From Rhypophila decipiens (Eukaryota > Ascomycota > Sordariomycetes > Sordariales > Naviculisporaceae), in contig MU858268.1 of assembly GCA_033297075.1 (NCBI GenBank), forward strand, positions 1 through 57,416: 57,416 bases of DNA. Direction: 5' to 3'. Under the pieces are notes generated by a model. That model was not told the DNA's origin and did not search any database. It saw only the letters and a program-made list of their open reading frames with translations. The translations under genes were made by a program, and so were the position numbers. Below, piece after piece: positions 43,673 to 55,110 of this stretch (position 1 is the stretch's first letter; every line of letters starts with the position of its first letter).

Positions 43673-45994
43673 GGTGGAGGAACGACACAGGGTACCAGTT
43701 GCATACTATACGACTGGCGTGGCTACCTGGTGATCTTCATTCCTGTCAGTAAATGTATCGGGGGAGAGTAGTAGATGAAGGTCGTGGAGGGAGACAGCGT
43801 TCGGTTAAAAACGACTTTGGATTTGGAAGAACGGGCCGAGGCAGAGGTAGTGTGCAATAAACTCGTCACGCAACAGAGCTTAAAAGCCAATGACGAAGTA
43901 TCGAGTTAAGTGACCGGGTTGACCAGTTCTGTGTAAAGTCGGCATTTCTGGCTGTTTGCGAGCGCTGGTGTGAAACTCTCTCGGGACAGGCCGGAACTTA
44001 CAGGACAAAGGATCATAGACACGCGAGCAGTGTCATAGATTGGACGAAGCCGAGCAGTTGGATCAGATGGCGTCGGTTGTTGGACGAAAAGGCTCAAAAA
44101 CAAATGGTAAATCCACTTCAACTCCGGGAAACACTAAGAGGGAGAACAACTGGAAGCCAGAAGGGAAGAAGGAAGAAAAGAGAACAGCGAAGGGACGCTG
44201 TTTAAGTCACGATGATCCTCACACTCTTGTCCAAGTCCATTGTCCTTTCCGTAATGCCTGCCCTGCGCCCTGCCCTGCATCCTTTGGCCAAGTCTGGCAA
44301 GCGACGCATATGGCTGGCCGAGCTGACCAACAGGACGGCTTTCGGCACCACCCAATCACCAAATGGACTTGAGGTCAATCTTCAGGAACCCTGATTCGAC
44401 CAGGGCCCGCTATTGAGGCTTCTTGGGGGTGGACCCTGCCTGAAGCGGGAGCCACTGACGCCGTCTTTTCCCCTCCATGCGGGGTAACTGGCGAGATAAG
44501 CCTGAAACCAACAAGCCCAAGGCGGTGGCCGGCATGGCTATGTCGTGGTTAACTATCGCAGAAAAATAATCTGTAAGCCTCCTTCATGTTGGTGCTGACA
44601 CACATTTCTAGTGAACTTTAGAATCCCGCTGTCATGTTTGTTGTCGATATCGATGAATTCACATAAGAATGTCGGATCCCTTATCGGGCTTTATCGGGCT
44701 AGGTGCTGGGGCTGCTGGGGTCCCTTGTTTGGACCCTTGGCAACTGCCGCAAACAAGGTTCAGAGACGGCTAACGAAATGGGGTTTGGGCGCTGGCGATC
44801 AAAATCCCAGAATCCCACTTTTCTCGGAGCGGGGGTCCAGGCCGCCGGGCAAGGGTCCACCATTGTGCCGTCAGCCGTCCTCCGTTTCCAGAGTTCCACC
44901 CGGACATGCTCCCATCAATGGAAACCCAAACCTTCCAAGCAAACATTCTGAAAGGACAAGTATATATGCGCATTAATCTGGATTAGAAGGATTTTCTCAA
45001 GTCTGGTTTGAAACGGAGTTGGTCTGTTAGTGGAAAGACACCTGATTTTGATCCCAGTGATCCCATGGATCCGAGGACACGGAAACACCCTGGACGAATC
45101 CGTGGCATCCGTCACTACCGGTCGACTCTGGATCATGCTTCACGATGTCCACATGTTGACGTAAGGAAGGGCCCAGAACCTGCCTTCATGCAAGCTCATT
45201 TCAGCTCCAGAGCTAATGTCTTGGACAAACAAACAGCATGAAGTGAATGATCGAATTTCCTGATACCAAGACAGGGAAAAAAAAGGGGTAAACCCGGTCA
45301 GAGACCCATGCCGGTAGCATCTGATTCTGCTACTTGGTTTTGGTGGGCAAGGACAGTGGCATCACGACGCGATGAGCTTGGGAGGCCTCGAAAAGTACCG
45401 CGCCTGTCTGCCTGGATAACGTCTCAAAATCTTGTACTAGCCAAAACACTTACCATGTTTTTGTTATATATATATTTCATGAGCAATGGCTGTTTTTCTG
45501 CACATGAGAGAGGTTTGGTAGGACTGAGAGTGACAACCTTTCAAAATCTGTTTGTAGTTGGCTTGGCGTGCTTATGTAAGTAGGCTTTTAAAGAGCAAAA
45601 TTCGGGTTCGGTCTGACTCCCTCCCGAAGCAAAACCTGCCACAGGCAAACCACTTCGTACCATAGACTTTGTTAACTTTGGGATGCCGAAATGCGGTGGC
45701 ATGCCAGTGATCTCCGAGAATATGACGGCAGTATTTATATCCCTTTACGATGCCAATTCGCAACGACCAGTTGAAGCCAACATGCACTTTGGTTGTTAGG
45801 TACTGTATTGTACACTGTTATGATTACGTACTGCGGGGCACCTGGCCGAATTTCAAAAGCTCGCTGTGCAATCTGACTTGCCCCACCACCAATCCTGACA
45901 AGCTCCCCAGAAGCCCATCCCTCGTGGGTTTGAAGACGTCACGAACGGACTGCGCAACAGACCGGAACCCAACACGAACAAACTACGACTCGAA
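43673..45994. promoter_or_regulatory. Long divergent intergenic region
   Basis: 2.3 kb between the repeat-protein gene (minus) and the listerin gene (plus). Short frames lack start context or motifs. It contains both promoters; no defined element was recognised. Confidence 0.45.
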
Positions 45995-48900
45995 ATGAAG
46001 CCATTCGGAGGTAGTAGCCATACCGGCTCGAGCTTTGGGCAAGGCTCTAGCTTCCGACTTTCCTACATCACCCCGCCTCCGACCCTCGACCAAATCCCGA
46101 GCACAATTCTTGTCCCTTTCAAAAACCTCCAAAAGAAGGACAGCACTACCAAAGCAAAAGCACTGGAAGATATTGTCGCATATATCAGAACCGACACCAA
46201 GGACGATGGGGGGATTCCAGAGTCGGTACTGGTTGCTTGGGTCGACCTCTACCCCCGAGCCTCAATCGACAATTCGCGGCGAGTTCGCGAGCTGTCGCAC
46301 ACCATCCTCCTGGACCTTCTGGTGGCTACTGGGAAGCGCATGGAAAGAAAGATCGCCAAGTTGATGGGCGCGTGGCTGGCAGGCGCTTTCGACAAAGATA
46401 AGGCTGTGGCGAAAGCGGCCAATGAAGGGCTCCAGCTGATCGCCCCTACGGAAGAGAAGAGAAGGAGTATATGGAACAAGGCTCAGTCACACATTATGGA
46501 TTACGCGCTAGAGGCGATCGATGAAACAAGCGAAACCCTGAGCGACGAGAGGTCGACGAAAAAAGAGGACGCGGACGCGAAATATTACCGAGTGGTCGCC
46601 AGCAGCCTGTCACTCGTCAACCATCTCATAAAACTGACGGATATCGACAAGCTTCGAGACAAACTTGGCGAATATGTCGCCAAAAAGACGGTTTGGCAAA
46701 TGGCATTATGCGAGGACTCGTTTGTGCGCAAATCCCTCTACGGCTTCCTGAGAGCCTGCTCGGACACAAATCCCGACCTTTTGAAGCCTCAACTCGGCCA
46801 GATAGGTCAAAGTCTGATCCGCCATGCCCTGAGAGGAAACCAGTCAGCTTCGGCTACAGAGCTGTGCCGGGCATTGACAAGCCTGACCAAAATATTTCCC
46901 GAGATTTGGGGAGAAAAAAAGTCACCCTTCGAGTTGGTACTGCCGCTTGTGGAGAAGGGCTCACAAGGAAGCTCCCGAGAGTATTGGGTTGAGCTGAGGA
47001 ACTTGTTGATAGCTCTGCCAGGCCAGCACCCATCCCCAGAACTCGCCTCCAAGTTCTTGAAGGCAATGCGAAAGGGCATCTCGAACCGAGAAGAGCCAAA
47101 AGCCAACAAGTCTTACGCTTGGTCATGCTACTTGAGTATCTTCGAGGAGCTGGTCAAAGGCTTCATCCCTGATGTCACGTTTCTCCAAACGAACATTTTC
47201 CCCATGACGCAGCAGTTCCTAATCCCAGCTGTGGAGCTCGCCGAGTGGGAATTTATCTCAGCGCCGCAGGTCCTTCCGAAATCGTGGGCTCTCCTTGCTT
47301 CACATCCAGAGCCCGGTGTTCGCGCGGCAGTCCAGGACGAGTGGGATAGGCTTGCTGGCTTGTTCGTATCACAGTTGGAGACTTCTCTCCCGGAGGTCTC
47401 TAAAGACCACCAGAAGTCTCAACAAGCAACTGCAACGGCTGGGGACCGTTGGTTCACTCTTGTGGCGACGATCCTGGAGAATACCCGCATGCAGGACCAG
47501 CCTACTGGGGTTGCTTCAAATGGAAATTTGGGAGAAACTGTGACCTCAGCTTCCCTAAGGATTGTCGGCGCCGCCCGCGACGTGCTGACCAGACGAAACT
47601 ACAAGCCCTTCGCCGCCGCTTCTATTCTTCAGTCGGCTTCTACCAAGTGCCCAGCTCTTCTTGCGGACGGCAAACTTGTCGCATCCGTATTTAACACAGA
47701 AGACAGGACGGCTCTCCTGGCTCTGGTCGGGTCCTCATCGCTCGCTTATCTCGTATCCTGTCTGGAACAGCTGGCAGCAACACAACCGGGGCGTTTCGAG
47801 TCCATCTGGACCGGTCTTGTCGCAGTCGCTCTCGAGTCAGAGAAGGCTGGAGCAATTGAGCTACTCGTCTCCATTCCCTCAGCCAAAGGACCCGCTCGTC
47901 GGCAAAAGGCCTTGCAGGACTATTTGGCGTCGATTATGGCAGATTGCGCGCGAGGTGAAAATTCTTCTTGGGCGCTTTTCAAGACGACTGTCACATCGGG
48001 GATACTTGACCAAGCTACATTGCAACACCTTGCGAAGCTCATCACGACCGCCCTAGTCCAGGTCCCAGATGCTAAGCCAGCACTACAAGCAATCAACATT
48101 CTGGCGAAGCAAAGTGGACCACGGTTGCTGGCTCAAGACGATGATTTGCAGATGCAGCTGATCACGAACTTGCTTGCAGTCACCGAGTTACAGACCGTAT
48201 CGGATGACCTGAGCTCAGTAAGAGAACTGTTAGAGGCACAGTCATCATCAAGCGGCACAACGGTTCTGCGAGCAGTCATTCAGAACAATCTTGACGATGC
48301 CTCGCCTTCCTCGCTGAAGATCGACACGCTCCTCCGCGAAGGCTCCCATCTGAGAACCAGCGCCGTTCCGATGGAAAATATCCTCCCAAATTTTGGCATT
48401 TGGCTTCGCGAACTCACCAATTTCCTGCAGGAATCCGTCCCAGATCCTTCTCTTTCCCTACACAGTAGACTTGGAGGTGCGTATTTTTTGGTGGAGAATG
48501 AGAGGAGCAATATCGCCGCCCCACCTAAACGCGATGCAGAAGGGCGCTCGATCCCGGCCAGAATGGCGCTATATGTCTCCAAGCTATTCTCTTCTGGGAT
48601 AAATTCTTCCGAGCTGCCCCTGGATATTCGGGTAGAATTGCTGTACTTGCTAAGTGTTACGGCCGAAGTTGCAGAAGATCAGTGGACAATGGACAAGGAC
48701 GGTCTTTGGAACAAGACGAGCGACGAGGTGGCCAAGGCCGAAGCAGAACAACTGATCAGGGCCACCCGGTATATTTTTGACGAAATCGTCACCAGTCTTA
48801 CGGACTCTGACTGGAGAGAGGCTGATTTCGGCGGTGATTCCCTAGCGCCAAGGTTGATCACTCATATGCTTGGACGGATCCAGTCATTTAGCTCGGTCTC

Positions 48901-50827
48901 ATTCTACACGGCTAAATCACTATGTCACTTCCTCGAGCTGCTCGTTGACACTCGAGGGCCTCCTGTGAACTATGAGACATGGCTCCAAAAGCTGGCGCTC
49001 ATGAAGACTACCCCGAGAACGACATATGCAGCAATCGCCTTCCTTCTCGGGTTTGGACGGGTACTTGCGCAATCACCTTCTGTCGAGAGGTTATGCAGAG
49101 AACTGATCAGCACCATCTCTGGGTCGAAGCCTGGACTTCAGTCCACCCTGGGTTTGATGGTTCTACTGAATGCCTGCATGGATGTTTACGAGCCGGGTAC
49201 ATTGCCAGTGCCCAATCGCAATCAACTTTTGGCATTCCAGCAAATGGGGTCCTGGATGGACACTCCAGATGACATGTCACCGGCCCTGTCCGCGGAGGTG
49301 TGCAAGGCCATTTTGCACATGCTACCTAATATCCAAAGCGCCTATGGACACTATTGGGAGCAGCTCATCTCCCATTGCCTCGTCCTGTGGAATGAGAAGG
49401 CGATCCAGGATCCTCGTAACGAGTCCCTACCATACCTTTACGCCTCTATCAAGCTCATGCTGGCACTGGAGTCTGCTACTGATCCTAGTGAAGATCTGGT
49501 AGAGGCCCTGGCTGAATGTTCCGTGCTCAAACCAGTGGGTTTGCTCGAGCTCTTGAAGCTTCCACGAGATGACGAGATTTTGAAACTTCCACCCCACCAA
49601 ATCGTAGATGAACTTCTTGGCAGGGCGGTGGAGAAAATATCCTTTGAACATGTCAAAGACTTCTCAGAAGACTTATACCCCCTCCTAGCTTCGAATTCGA
49701 GGCCCATCCAAACAGCGGCATTTGGCTTGGTTCAACAAATCATTACAGCATCCCAGGAAGAGATCGCCATGGATCTGCTGCTTGAAAAGGAAAAGAAGGA
49801 GGTGAACCTCCCGCAAGGCTTGTTAGATTTGGTTTTGGAAGTTCCCCCGCTGGATTCCTACCCGGTTGATGTTCTCCTCCAACTCCCAACCGCTGTTCGA
49901 TCATATCTGCTTGCCTGGCATCTCATCTTTGACGCATACAGCAAAGCGCCCCACAAACTCCAAGACGAATACACAGCCTGCGTCAAGAGACATGGCATCC
50001 TTGAACCCTTCCTGGATTTCATGTTTGCCGTACTCGGCCATTCGGCAGCAACGCCTTTGAACCTGGAGCAAAAGCGGCTTACGGCTGAATACATCCGACA
50101 TTACGACATCACCATTGCAGAGGACGATGAGGAGAAGAACTTGGATTGGTTGTTGGTGAATCTCTGTTATCTCACTTTGACCTATCTCCCAGGGCTGTTC
50201 AGGACGTGGTACATCGATTGCTCCTCCAAGCAAACGAAAGTAGCAGTTGAAGCCTGGATCAAAAAGTACTTCTCGTCGATACTCGTCCAGGAAGCGCTGA
50301 ACGAAGTTGCCAAGTGGGACGAAGAGCAAGAAGAGCCTGCGGACGACGAGAAGCGGCTGCAGATCAGGATTAGCACGGCAGCTCGGGAGGTAGTAGCCGA
50401 GTACGAGATTGATGATGAGTTTGCCTCCATCGTCATCCGTATTCCGGCCGGGTATCCACTCGAAACAGTGGAGGTGCAGAGCCAGAAGCGAGTGGCTGTC
50501 GACGAGAAGAAATGGAAGGGCTGGATGATTGCCACGCAAGGAATCATCACATTTGCCAATGGTACCATCACTGACGGACTGGCAGCTTTCCGCAGAAACA
50601 TAGTGGGAGCTCTCAAGGGCCAGACCGAGTGCGCTATCTGCTACTCTATTGTTGCGACGGACAAGAAGCTGCCAGACAAGAGATGCGGAACTTGCAAGAA
50701 TCTCTTCCATGGTATCTGTTTGTATAAGTGGGTCCAGAATAGCGGCAGGAACAGCTGTCCTTTGTGCAGGAACCCGATCAATTTCCTGGGGGACAGGCCA
50801 AAACGGTCGGCAGCGGCCTATGAGTAG
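45995..50827 (+). CDS. LTN1: E3 ubiquitin ligase listerin
   Basis: An intronless frame of 1610 residues, close to the usual listerin length. The N-terminus has the family signature around PPTLDQIPSTILVPFKNLQK and KKDSTTKAKALEDIVAYI. The middle is HEAT/ARM-type helical repeat. The C-terminus has an RWD-like segment and a RING-CH-type finger at residues 1546-1592 (CAICYSI, KRCGTC, LFHGIC, CPLCRN) with all zinc ligands. Listerin binds 60S subunits carrying stalled nascent chains and ubiquitinates them in ribosome quality control, with Rqc2/NEMF. Start chosen as the first ATG, directly followed by the Gly/Ser-rich leader typical of the family. No disruption is visible. Confidence 0.95.
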   Translation: MKPFGGSSHTGSSFGQGSSFRLSYITPPPTLDQIPSTILVPFKNLQKKDSTTKAKALEDIVAYIRTDTKDDGGIPESVLVAWVDLYPRASIDNSRRVRELSHTILLDLLVATGKRMERKIAKLMGAWLAGAFDKDKAVAKAANEGLQLIAPTEEKRRSIWNKAQSHIMDYALEAIDETSETLSDERSTKKEDADAKYYRVVASSLSLVNHLIKLTDIDKLRDKLGEYVAKKTVWQMALCEDSFVRKSLYGFLRACSDTNPDLLKPQLGQIGQSLIRHALRGNQSASATELCRALTSLTKIFPEIWGEKKSPFELVLPLVEKGSQGSSREYWVELRNLLIALPGQHPSPELASKFLKAMRKGISNREEPKANKSYAWSCYLSIFEELVKGFIPDVTFLQTNIFPMTQQFLIPAVELAEWEFISAPQVLPKSWALLASHPEPGVRAAVQDEWDRLAGLFVSQLETSLPEVSKDHQKSQQATATAGDRWFTLVATILENTRMQDQPTGVASNGNLGETVTSASLRIVGAARDVLTRRNYKPFAAASILQSASTKCPALLADGKLVASVFNTEDRTALLALVGSSSLAYLVSCLEQLAATQPGRFESIWTGLVAVALESEKAGAIELLVSIPSAKGPARRQKALQDYLASIMADCARGENSSWALFKTTVTSGILDQATLQHLAKLITTALVQVPDAKPALQAINILAKQSGPRLLAQDDDLQMQLITNLLAVTELQTVSDDLSSVRELLEAQSSSSGTTVLRAVIQNNLDDASPSSLKIDTLLREGSHLRTSAVPMENILPNFGIWLRELTNFLQESVPDPSLSLHSRLGGAYFLVENERSNIAAPPKRDAEGRSIPARMALYVSKLFSSGINSSELPLDIRVELLYLLSVTAEVAEDQWTMDKDGLWNKTSDEVAKAEAEQLIRATRYIFDEIVTSLTDSDWREADFGGDSLAPRLITHMLGRIQSFSSVSFYTAKSLCHFLELLVDTRGPPVNYETWLQKLALMKTTPRTTYAAIAFLLGFGRVLAQSPSVERLCRELISTISGSKPGLQSTLGLMVLLNACMDVYEPGTLPVPNRNQLLAFQQMGSWMDTPDDMSPALSAEVCKAILHMLPNIQSAYGHYWEQLISHCLVLWNEKAIQDPRNESLPYLYASIKLMLALESATDPSEDLVEALAECSVLKPVGLLELLKLPRDDEILKLPPHQIVDELLGRAVEKISFEHVKDFSEDLYPLLASNSRPIQTAAFGLVQQIITASQEEIAMDLLLEKEKKEVNLPQGLLDLVLEVPPLDSYPVDVLLQLPTAVRSYLLAWHLIFDAYSKAPHKLQDEYTACVKRHGILEPFLDFMFAVLGHSAATPLNLEQKRLTAEYIRHYDITIAEDDEEKNLDWLLVNLCYLTLTYLPGLFRTWYIDCSSKQTKVAVEAWIKKYFSSILVQEALNEVAKWDEEQEEPADDEKRLQIRISTAAREVVAEYEIDDEFASIVIRIPAGYPLETVEVQSQKRVAVDEKKWKGWMIATQGIITFANGTITDGLAAFRRNIVGALKGQTECAICYSIVATDKKLPDKRCGTCKNLFHGICLYKWVQNSGRNSCPLCRNPINFLGDRPKRSAAAYE

Positions 50828-51847
50828 ATTGAGGGCGACGGTATCATGGGGCGGGTGAAGAAATTGGATAGCAATCTGGGGTTTAGGGGCTGGAGTTAGA
50901 GTAGAATTATTAATTATTATTACAATTGAGAAGGAGGTCTAGGTTATAGATCCTCTGGTAGATCAAACTCATGCGAAAGTTATCCTTCATGTCGACCTTT
51001 AGCATTCACCTGCCTGGCGTCCTATACTCACGCGTGGTTTTAGTAAGGCCTTAATCGGAGCCCATCTGGCCAGTCGTCAGATTGGGCCAGATAACTGCCA
51101 GTAAGCCACAAAAAAGTCAAAACAGTTGAAATTACAGCTATTTACAGCCACTAGGGAGTATTATGGAGCAAAAGTCACTGCAATCTGGCGACCAATCTGA
51201 AGGCCTTTGTACCTTCTCCAAATTTTAACTTTTTTTTCTTTTTTCTCCAAAAACAGCCAGCGCAAAAAACAGAGCAAAACTATAGGCACTACTACTCTCG
51301 TATACAGGCACCAGAGGCATTTATTCGAGCTAGTTAAGGTATTTATTCGAGCCGGTTAACATATTTATTCGGGCCAGCCAAGGCATTTATTCCAGCTAGT
51401 TAAGCTATTTATTTTAGTTAATTAAGGCATTTATTCTATAAGAGTAGTGCTAGTATATAAGAAGACTGGTGTCTGTATATTAGGCGCCCTTATCAACGGT
51501 CTGCCTGGGGTTGTGTAACTGCCTAGCCAGGCACAACCCAAAGCTACGGCGATACGAACTGGTGGCTTTTAGATTGAGGAACTTGATAGCTATTGCACGG
51601 CGTGACAGCCGTATTTGCGGGTCTGCTTACGACTGCCCCATCCAAGAATAAGATTCATGGTCTGACTTTAGAGGTTGGAGCAATTTGACTTTTCTGCGCA
51701 GAAGTCTTGAGTTATATCTCAGTCTCCCTTGACCCGCTGTCTTACTGATTTTTCTATTCGTCATCACACTCTCTTCATTCACGACTCATAACCACCTCAG
51801 CTTTCGTCCTTTTTCATTTCTATTCTCTTATTACACAGTTTTCAACA
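50828..51847. other. Intergenic region with minisatellite and DUF3669 promoter
   Basis: It holds the listerin 3' flank, an inverted repeat (atctggcc 51064-51071 and ggccagat 51085-51092), the 22-bp array listed separately, and a pyrimidine-rich leader (about 51720-51847) before the DUF3669 ATG. Confidence 0.6.
51316..51447. repeat. 22-bp minisatellite, left array (6 units)
   Basis: Six phased 22-base units start at 51316, 51338, 51360, 51382, 51404 and 51426, with core ggcatttattcgagc and ends like tagttaa. The last unit decays after its first half. Just outside lie near-complementary 13-mers (atacaggcaccag 51302-51314 and ctggtgtctgtat 51466-51478, 12 of 13 paired). The same 22-bp unit recurs inverted at 54851-55026. 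Confidence 0.9.
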
Positions 51848-53026
51848 ATGGCGCTCTCACCAAGAGAAATCCTCTCCCACGCACTTTCCCTGCGTCCATT
51901 GACCGAGCAGACAACAGCTACCGTCCACGACTGGCCTACATCTACGTTTCGAAAGATTGGTTTTGGCCAATGCGGTTTGGTATTTACGGTACCAGATCAG
52001 CCACATACGGTTTTGAAGGTCGCACGTCCGTATTTTGGGGAGTCCTTGTACGCTGACTTTCTGGCCCATCAAAGCGTTGAAAGTGCCTTTGCTAGGCGTT
52101 CGGATGCAGTTCAAAGCCAAGTGCAACTTCCTTCGGAGTATGACTTCCTTCCCAAGCCTCAGCCTGGGCTTGAGGGCTGGTCATCACAGCAGTGGTGGGA
52201 TTCCAACATCTCTCTCTTCCCGCCGTCAACGGCTTCTGCTGGCGGATCAGGAACCGGAGGAGCATCCCGATATTCAACTTTTCATCTCCCCTCCGAGGCG
52301 GTCTTTACGGAGCATATTCCACCGCTGTCAAAACCGATCCGGGAGGCGTTGATCGATCTTTACTGCGCCCCGGCAAAGCAAGCATCTGTGCGAGCCGATC
52401 CGGCAAATCAAGACTGTTTGTTACGGGTCTATCTAGGCAGAAGACGCCCGCGAGATGAGAATGGGCAACCGAAGGTGGTGGCTAATTTCGGGCTGAGGAA
52501 CTATAACCTGCACTTGGATCAGATGCTCGAGCTGGGATTAGATGTTCACCTCTTTGCGCAAATGATGGGGGCGGCTCTGGCGGATATCCACTGGGGGGCT
52601 GGGGTCGATGCTTTTGATGTCGAGTTTGTGCTTGGGGGAAGAAGGACTGTCGGATTATATGCTAATACGGATGGAGCCGCGGATCTATGGCTTCTCGACT
52701 TTAACCTGTGCAGCAGGTTCAACCTAGATGAACTTTTGGGAGACCAACACGACGGATTGGTGGAGCAGTTGGTACATGCCTTCTTTGCCAATGATCCTTA
52801 TTATCCTAGGCCGCGAACGCAGGGCGAAAAGGGGTGTGAAGAGGGTGATATATCGCTATGGCAGGTATTTGCAAATGCGTATCTGGATCGAGCGGATGAG
52901 ATATTACGGTCAGAAAATAGACCTGCATACGAGGATTTGAGACGCCTTCCTGAGCGGTTTATTACAGGTTGCATCGTCAAGCAAAAGACGTTGCCGCCGG
53001 GCGTTGATAAGATCGGTGTTGATTAA
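51848..53026 (+). CDS. DUF3669-domain protein
   Basis: An intronless frame of 392 residues with start context caacaATGGCG after a CT-rich leader. The C-terminal two thirds match the fungal DUF3669 pattern: LLRVYLGRRRPR, VANFGLRNYNLHLDQMLELG, then FAQMMGAALADIHWGAGVDA, YDVEFVLGG-like FDVEFVLGG, LWLLDFNLCSRF and FFANDPYYPRP. The GFGQCGLVF stretch near residue 38-46 with a lysine in VLKVAR resembles a kinase-like glycine loop and lysine, and the HWGAGVDA/LLDFNLC blocks sit where HRD and DFG would be. This makes an atypical kinase-like fold plausible. Reaction and role are unknown. The gene lies inside the segment bracketed by inverted 22-bp arrays. Confidence 0.85.
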   Translation: MALSPREILSHALSLRPLTEQTTATVHDWPTSTFRKIGFGQCGLVFTVPDQPHTVLKVARPYFGESLYADFLAHQSVESAFARRSDAVQSQVQLPSEYDFLPKPQPGLEGWSSQQWWDSNISLFPPSTASAGGSGTGGASRYSTFHLPSEAVFTEHIPPLSKPIREALIDLYCAPAKQASVRADPANQDCLLRVYLGRRRPRDENGQPKVVANFGLRNYNLHLDQMLELGLDVHLFAQMMGAALADIHWGAGVDAFDVEFVLGGRRTVGLYANTDGAADLWLLDFNLCSRFNLDELLGDQHDGLVEQLVHAFFANDPYYPRPRTQGEKGCEEGDISLWQVFANAYLDRADEILRSENRPAYEDLRRLPERFITGCIVKQKTLPPGVDKIGVD

Positions 53027-53730
53027 GCAACGCAATGGGAGGATAATACCAAGGGCGTTGCAACTGTTTTCGGTAGGCATCTAGTTAGAATGCGAAATGC
53101 GTCCATTTCTAACAAGAAAGGTTCTCAAGGACTCTAGGTCTGAATATGCTTGCCGGGATCGGGTTTTACTTCACTTCTATTGAGGTGAGGTCGTTCCTGC
53201 AGGCGAACGGCAAAGCAAAGCTTCATTGAACGAAGCAACTATCCTCTTCGGCTATTGGCACCTTTCAGAGGGATTAATCCGTGACTGAGCCACGGCTTCG
53301 CCGAGAAGCCCGACGGACGCAACATACCAATTTGGCTGGAGCTCAAGGACCGGCAAGATGGTTGAGGTTGGCTTTGATGTTGCACCAAGTGAACCAGTAT
53401 GTCTCACGTAACACGGCCTGTGGATGATCTGGTTGGGGCGGAGAATTCCGTTGTTTGTCCGCTTCAGATGAACTGCGGGCTCTGTTTCAGCTTGAGCAGT
53501 TCATTCATCAACGACCATCCGTCCACTTCACGTCGCCAAGATATTCCCTTTTACTACTGTCGGTTTGAGGATACCACACCCAACAACATCACTCACTCGC
53601 GATTGTTTGCGACGATTTACCGCGAAGATTTATTGCAAAGTCCAACAACTCACAGAACAAACAAACCACCGACCATCTCCCTCATCTCGTCCCATTCAAC
53701 TCCCACGACAAAAGCAATCAGCACCCAAAA
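53027..53730. promoter_or_regulatory. Upstream region of the DUF1304 gene
   Basis: No gene is supported. The last 90 bases are CA/CT-rich and look like a typical leader for the ATG at 53731. Confidence 0.45.
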
Positions 53731-54096
53731 ATGGGCTACCTCTCCACAACCACAACCGCCACAATCGGCCTAATCCACGCCTACATCACCCTCCTAGAGA
53801 TGTACTACTGGGACAAGCCCCGCGGCATCAAGACGTTCGGCCTAAAACCCGACTTTGCCAAACAGACAAAGCCGCTGGCCGCCAACCAAGGGCTCTACAA
53901 CGGCTTCCTTGCCGCCGGATTGTTCTGGGGCGCGTTCCACCCCGTTGAAGAGTTTGCGGCGCAGATCCGCATGTTCTTCTTGGGATGTGTCGTTGTTGCG
54001 GGCGTCTTTGGCGGCGCGACGGCGAACACAAGGATCTTGTTTGTTCAGGCTTTGCCGGCTGCTGTTTCTATGGGGTTGATTTGGTTGTGGGGGTGA
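53731..54096 (+). CDS. DUF1304 membrane protein
   Basis: A 121-residue intronless frame with four hydrophobic stretches (ATIGLIHAYITLLEMYYW, YNGFLAAGLFWGAF, MFFLGCVVVAGVFGGATAN, QALPAAVSMGLIWLW). The order, with HAYITLLEM near residue 16, NQGLYNGFLAAGLFW in the middle and VAGVFG later, is the DUF1304 layout known from bacteria and fungi, where length is also about 120. It is an integral membrane protein of unknown activity. It ends ten residues after the last helix. Confidence 0.88.
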   Translation: MGYLSTTTTATIGLIHAYITLLEMYYWDKPRGIKTFGLKPDFAKQTKPLAANQGLYNGFLAAGLFWGAFHPVEEFAAQIRMFFLGCVVVAGVFGGATANTRILFVQALPAAVSMGLIWLWG

Positions 54097-54201
54097 GTGA
54101 TGGTTTCAGTGTGTTTTGGGGATGGTGTTTTGCACTTTTTGGTTTCTCGAGTTGGTTGGAAGAGGGGGAGAGAATGAATTGCGAGCGAGATCTGCTCTCG
54201 A

Positions 54202-54215
54202 GGGGGGGGGGGGGG
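54202..54215. repeat. Poly-G run (14 G)
   Basis: A homopolymer in the 3' flank of the DUF1304 gene. Its length may be assembly-dependent. Confidence 0.9.
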
Positions 54216-54850
54216 TGGGTTTATAGGTGGGGGCCCTGGAAAGCTGGATGAAGATGGGAAGGTGCGATTGTGGAAGGGTTGTGTTGAGAACGGGTTGATA
54301 TTCTCACCGAAGAAGGAAACGGCAGGTATGGAGACACGGAGACTGGTTATCGGTGGGAACGTTCACACACCGAACGTTTCCGGCACGGCATGGGACGGGA
54401 TTTTTTGGATTGGCCCCTGACCAAGTTGATTTGAGACCGATAAGCACCGCAGGGGAAGGAGCAGGAAAGTCTCAGATCACTGGGCTCGTTGCGTTCAACG
54501 AAACGTTCATTATCATGGCATGAAAGAACCAGCTGCCACATATGGCCACCTTGAACTCTCCATATCATTGTCGTGCCTCCTTTCTTGAGCCCCAGTGCCA
54601 ATAGTCAAAGTGCTTCCATAATCTGGTGCAATTTCACATGTTAATGCCAAGCTGAACAAGCATTCGGAGCTGTCTGGATGTCTGTTTGGTTATGGTGTTG
54701 AAACCCAAGTATACAGAGAAAGTCCTTCATGGTGTTGTTGTATTTCGATTTAGTGCTTCTCGTTGTGATTTCAGAACGGGGGTCTATCACTCTATCTTCA
54801 CCTGTTCACAAGAGCTGGTACGGATATGCGGATCGAATACCCGGTAATTA

Positions 54851-55026
54851 GTTCGAATAAATACCTTTACAAGTTCGAATAGATACCTTTACAAGTTCGA
54901 ATAAATACCTTGACGAGTTCGAATAAATGCCCTGACGAGCTCGAATAAATGCCTTAACGAGCCAGAATAAATGCCTTAATAAGCTTGAATAAATGCCTTC
55001 ATAAGCTCGAATAAATGCCTCTCTTG
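54851..55026. repeat. 22-bp minisatellite, right array (8 units)
   Basis: Eight perfectly phased 22-base units start at 54851 and every 22 bases to 55005, core gttcgaataaatacc to gctcgaataaatgcc. Read on the minus strand the unit is ggcatttattcgagc plus tnnttaa-like ends, the same as the left array at 51316-51447. The two arrays are thus inverted copies of one repeat family about 3.4 kb apart. Confidence 0.92.
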
Positions 55027-55110
55027 ATTTGAAGGGCAAGACAGTACCTAGTTCTAGCGGTGGCAATTAACAGAAGCCACTGGGCACAGTACTCAGTCCC
55101 GTCTTCCTCC

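Noticed and set aside
54848..55066. 72-residue minus-strand frame with periodic sequence
   Set aside because: It is simply the 22-bp minisatellite translated; the periodicity comes from the DNA repeat.
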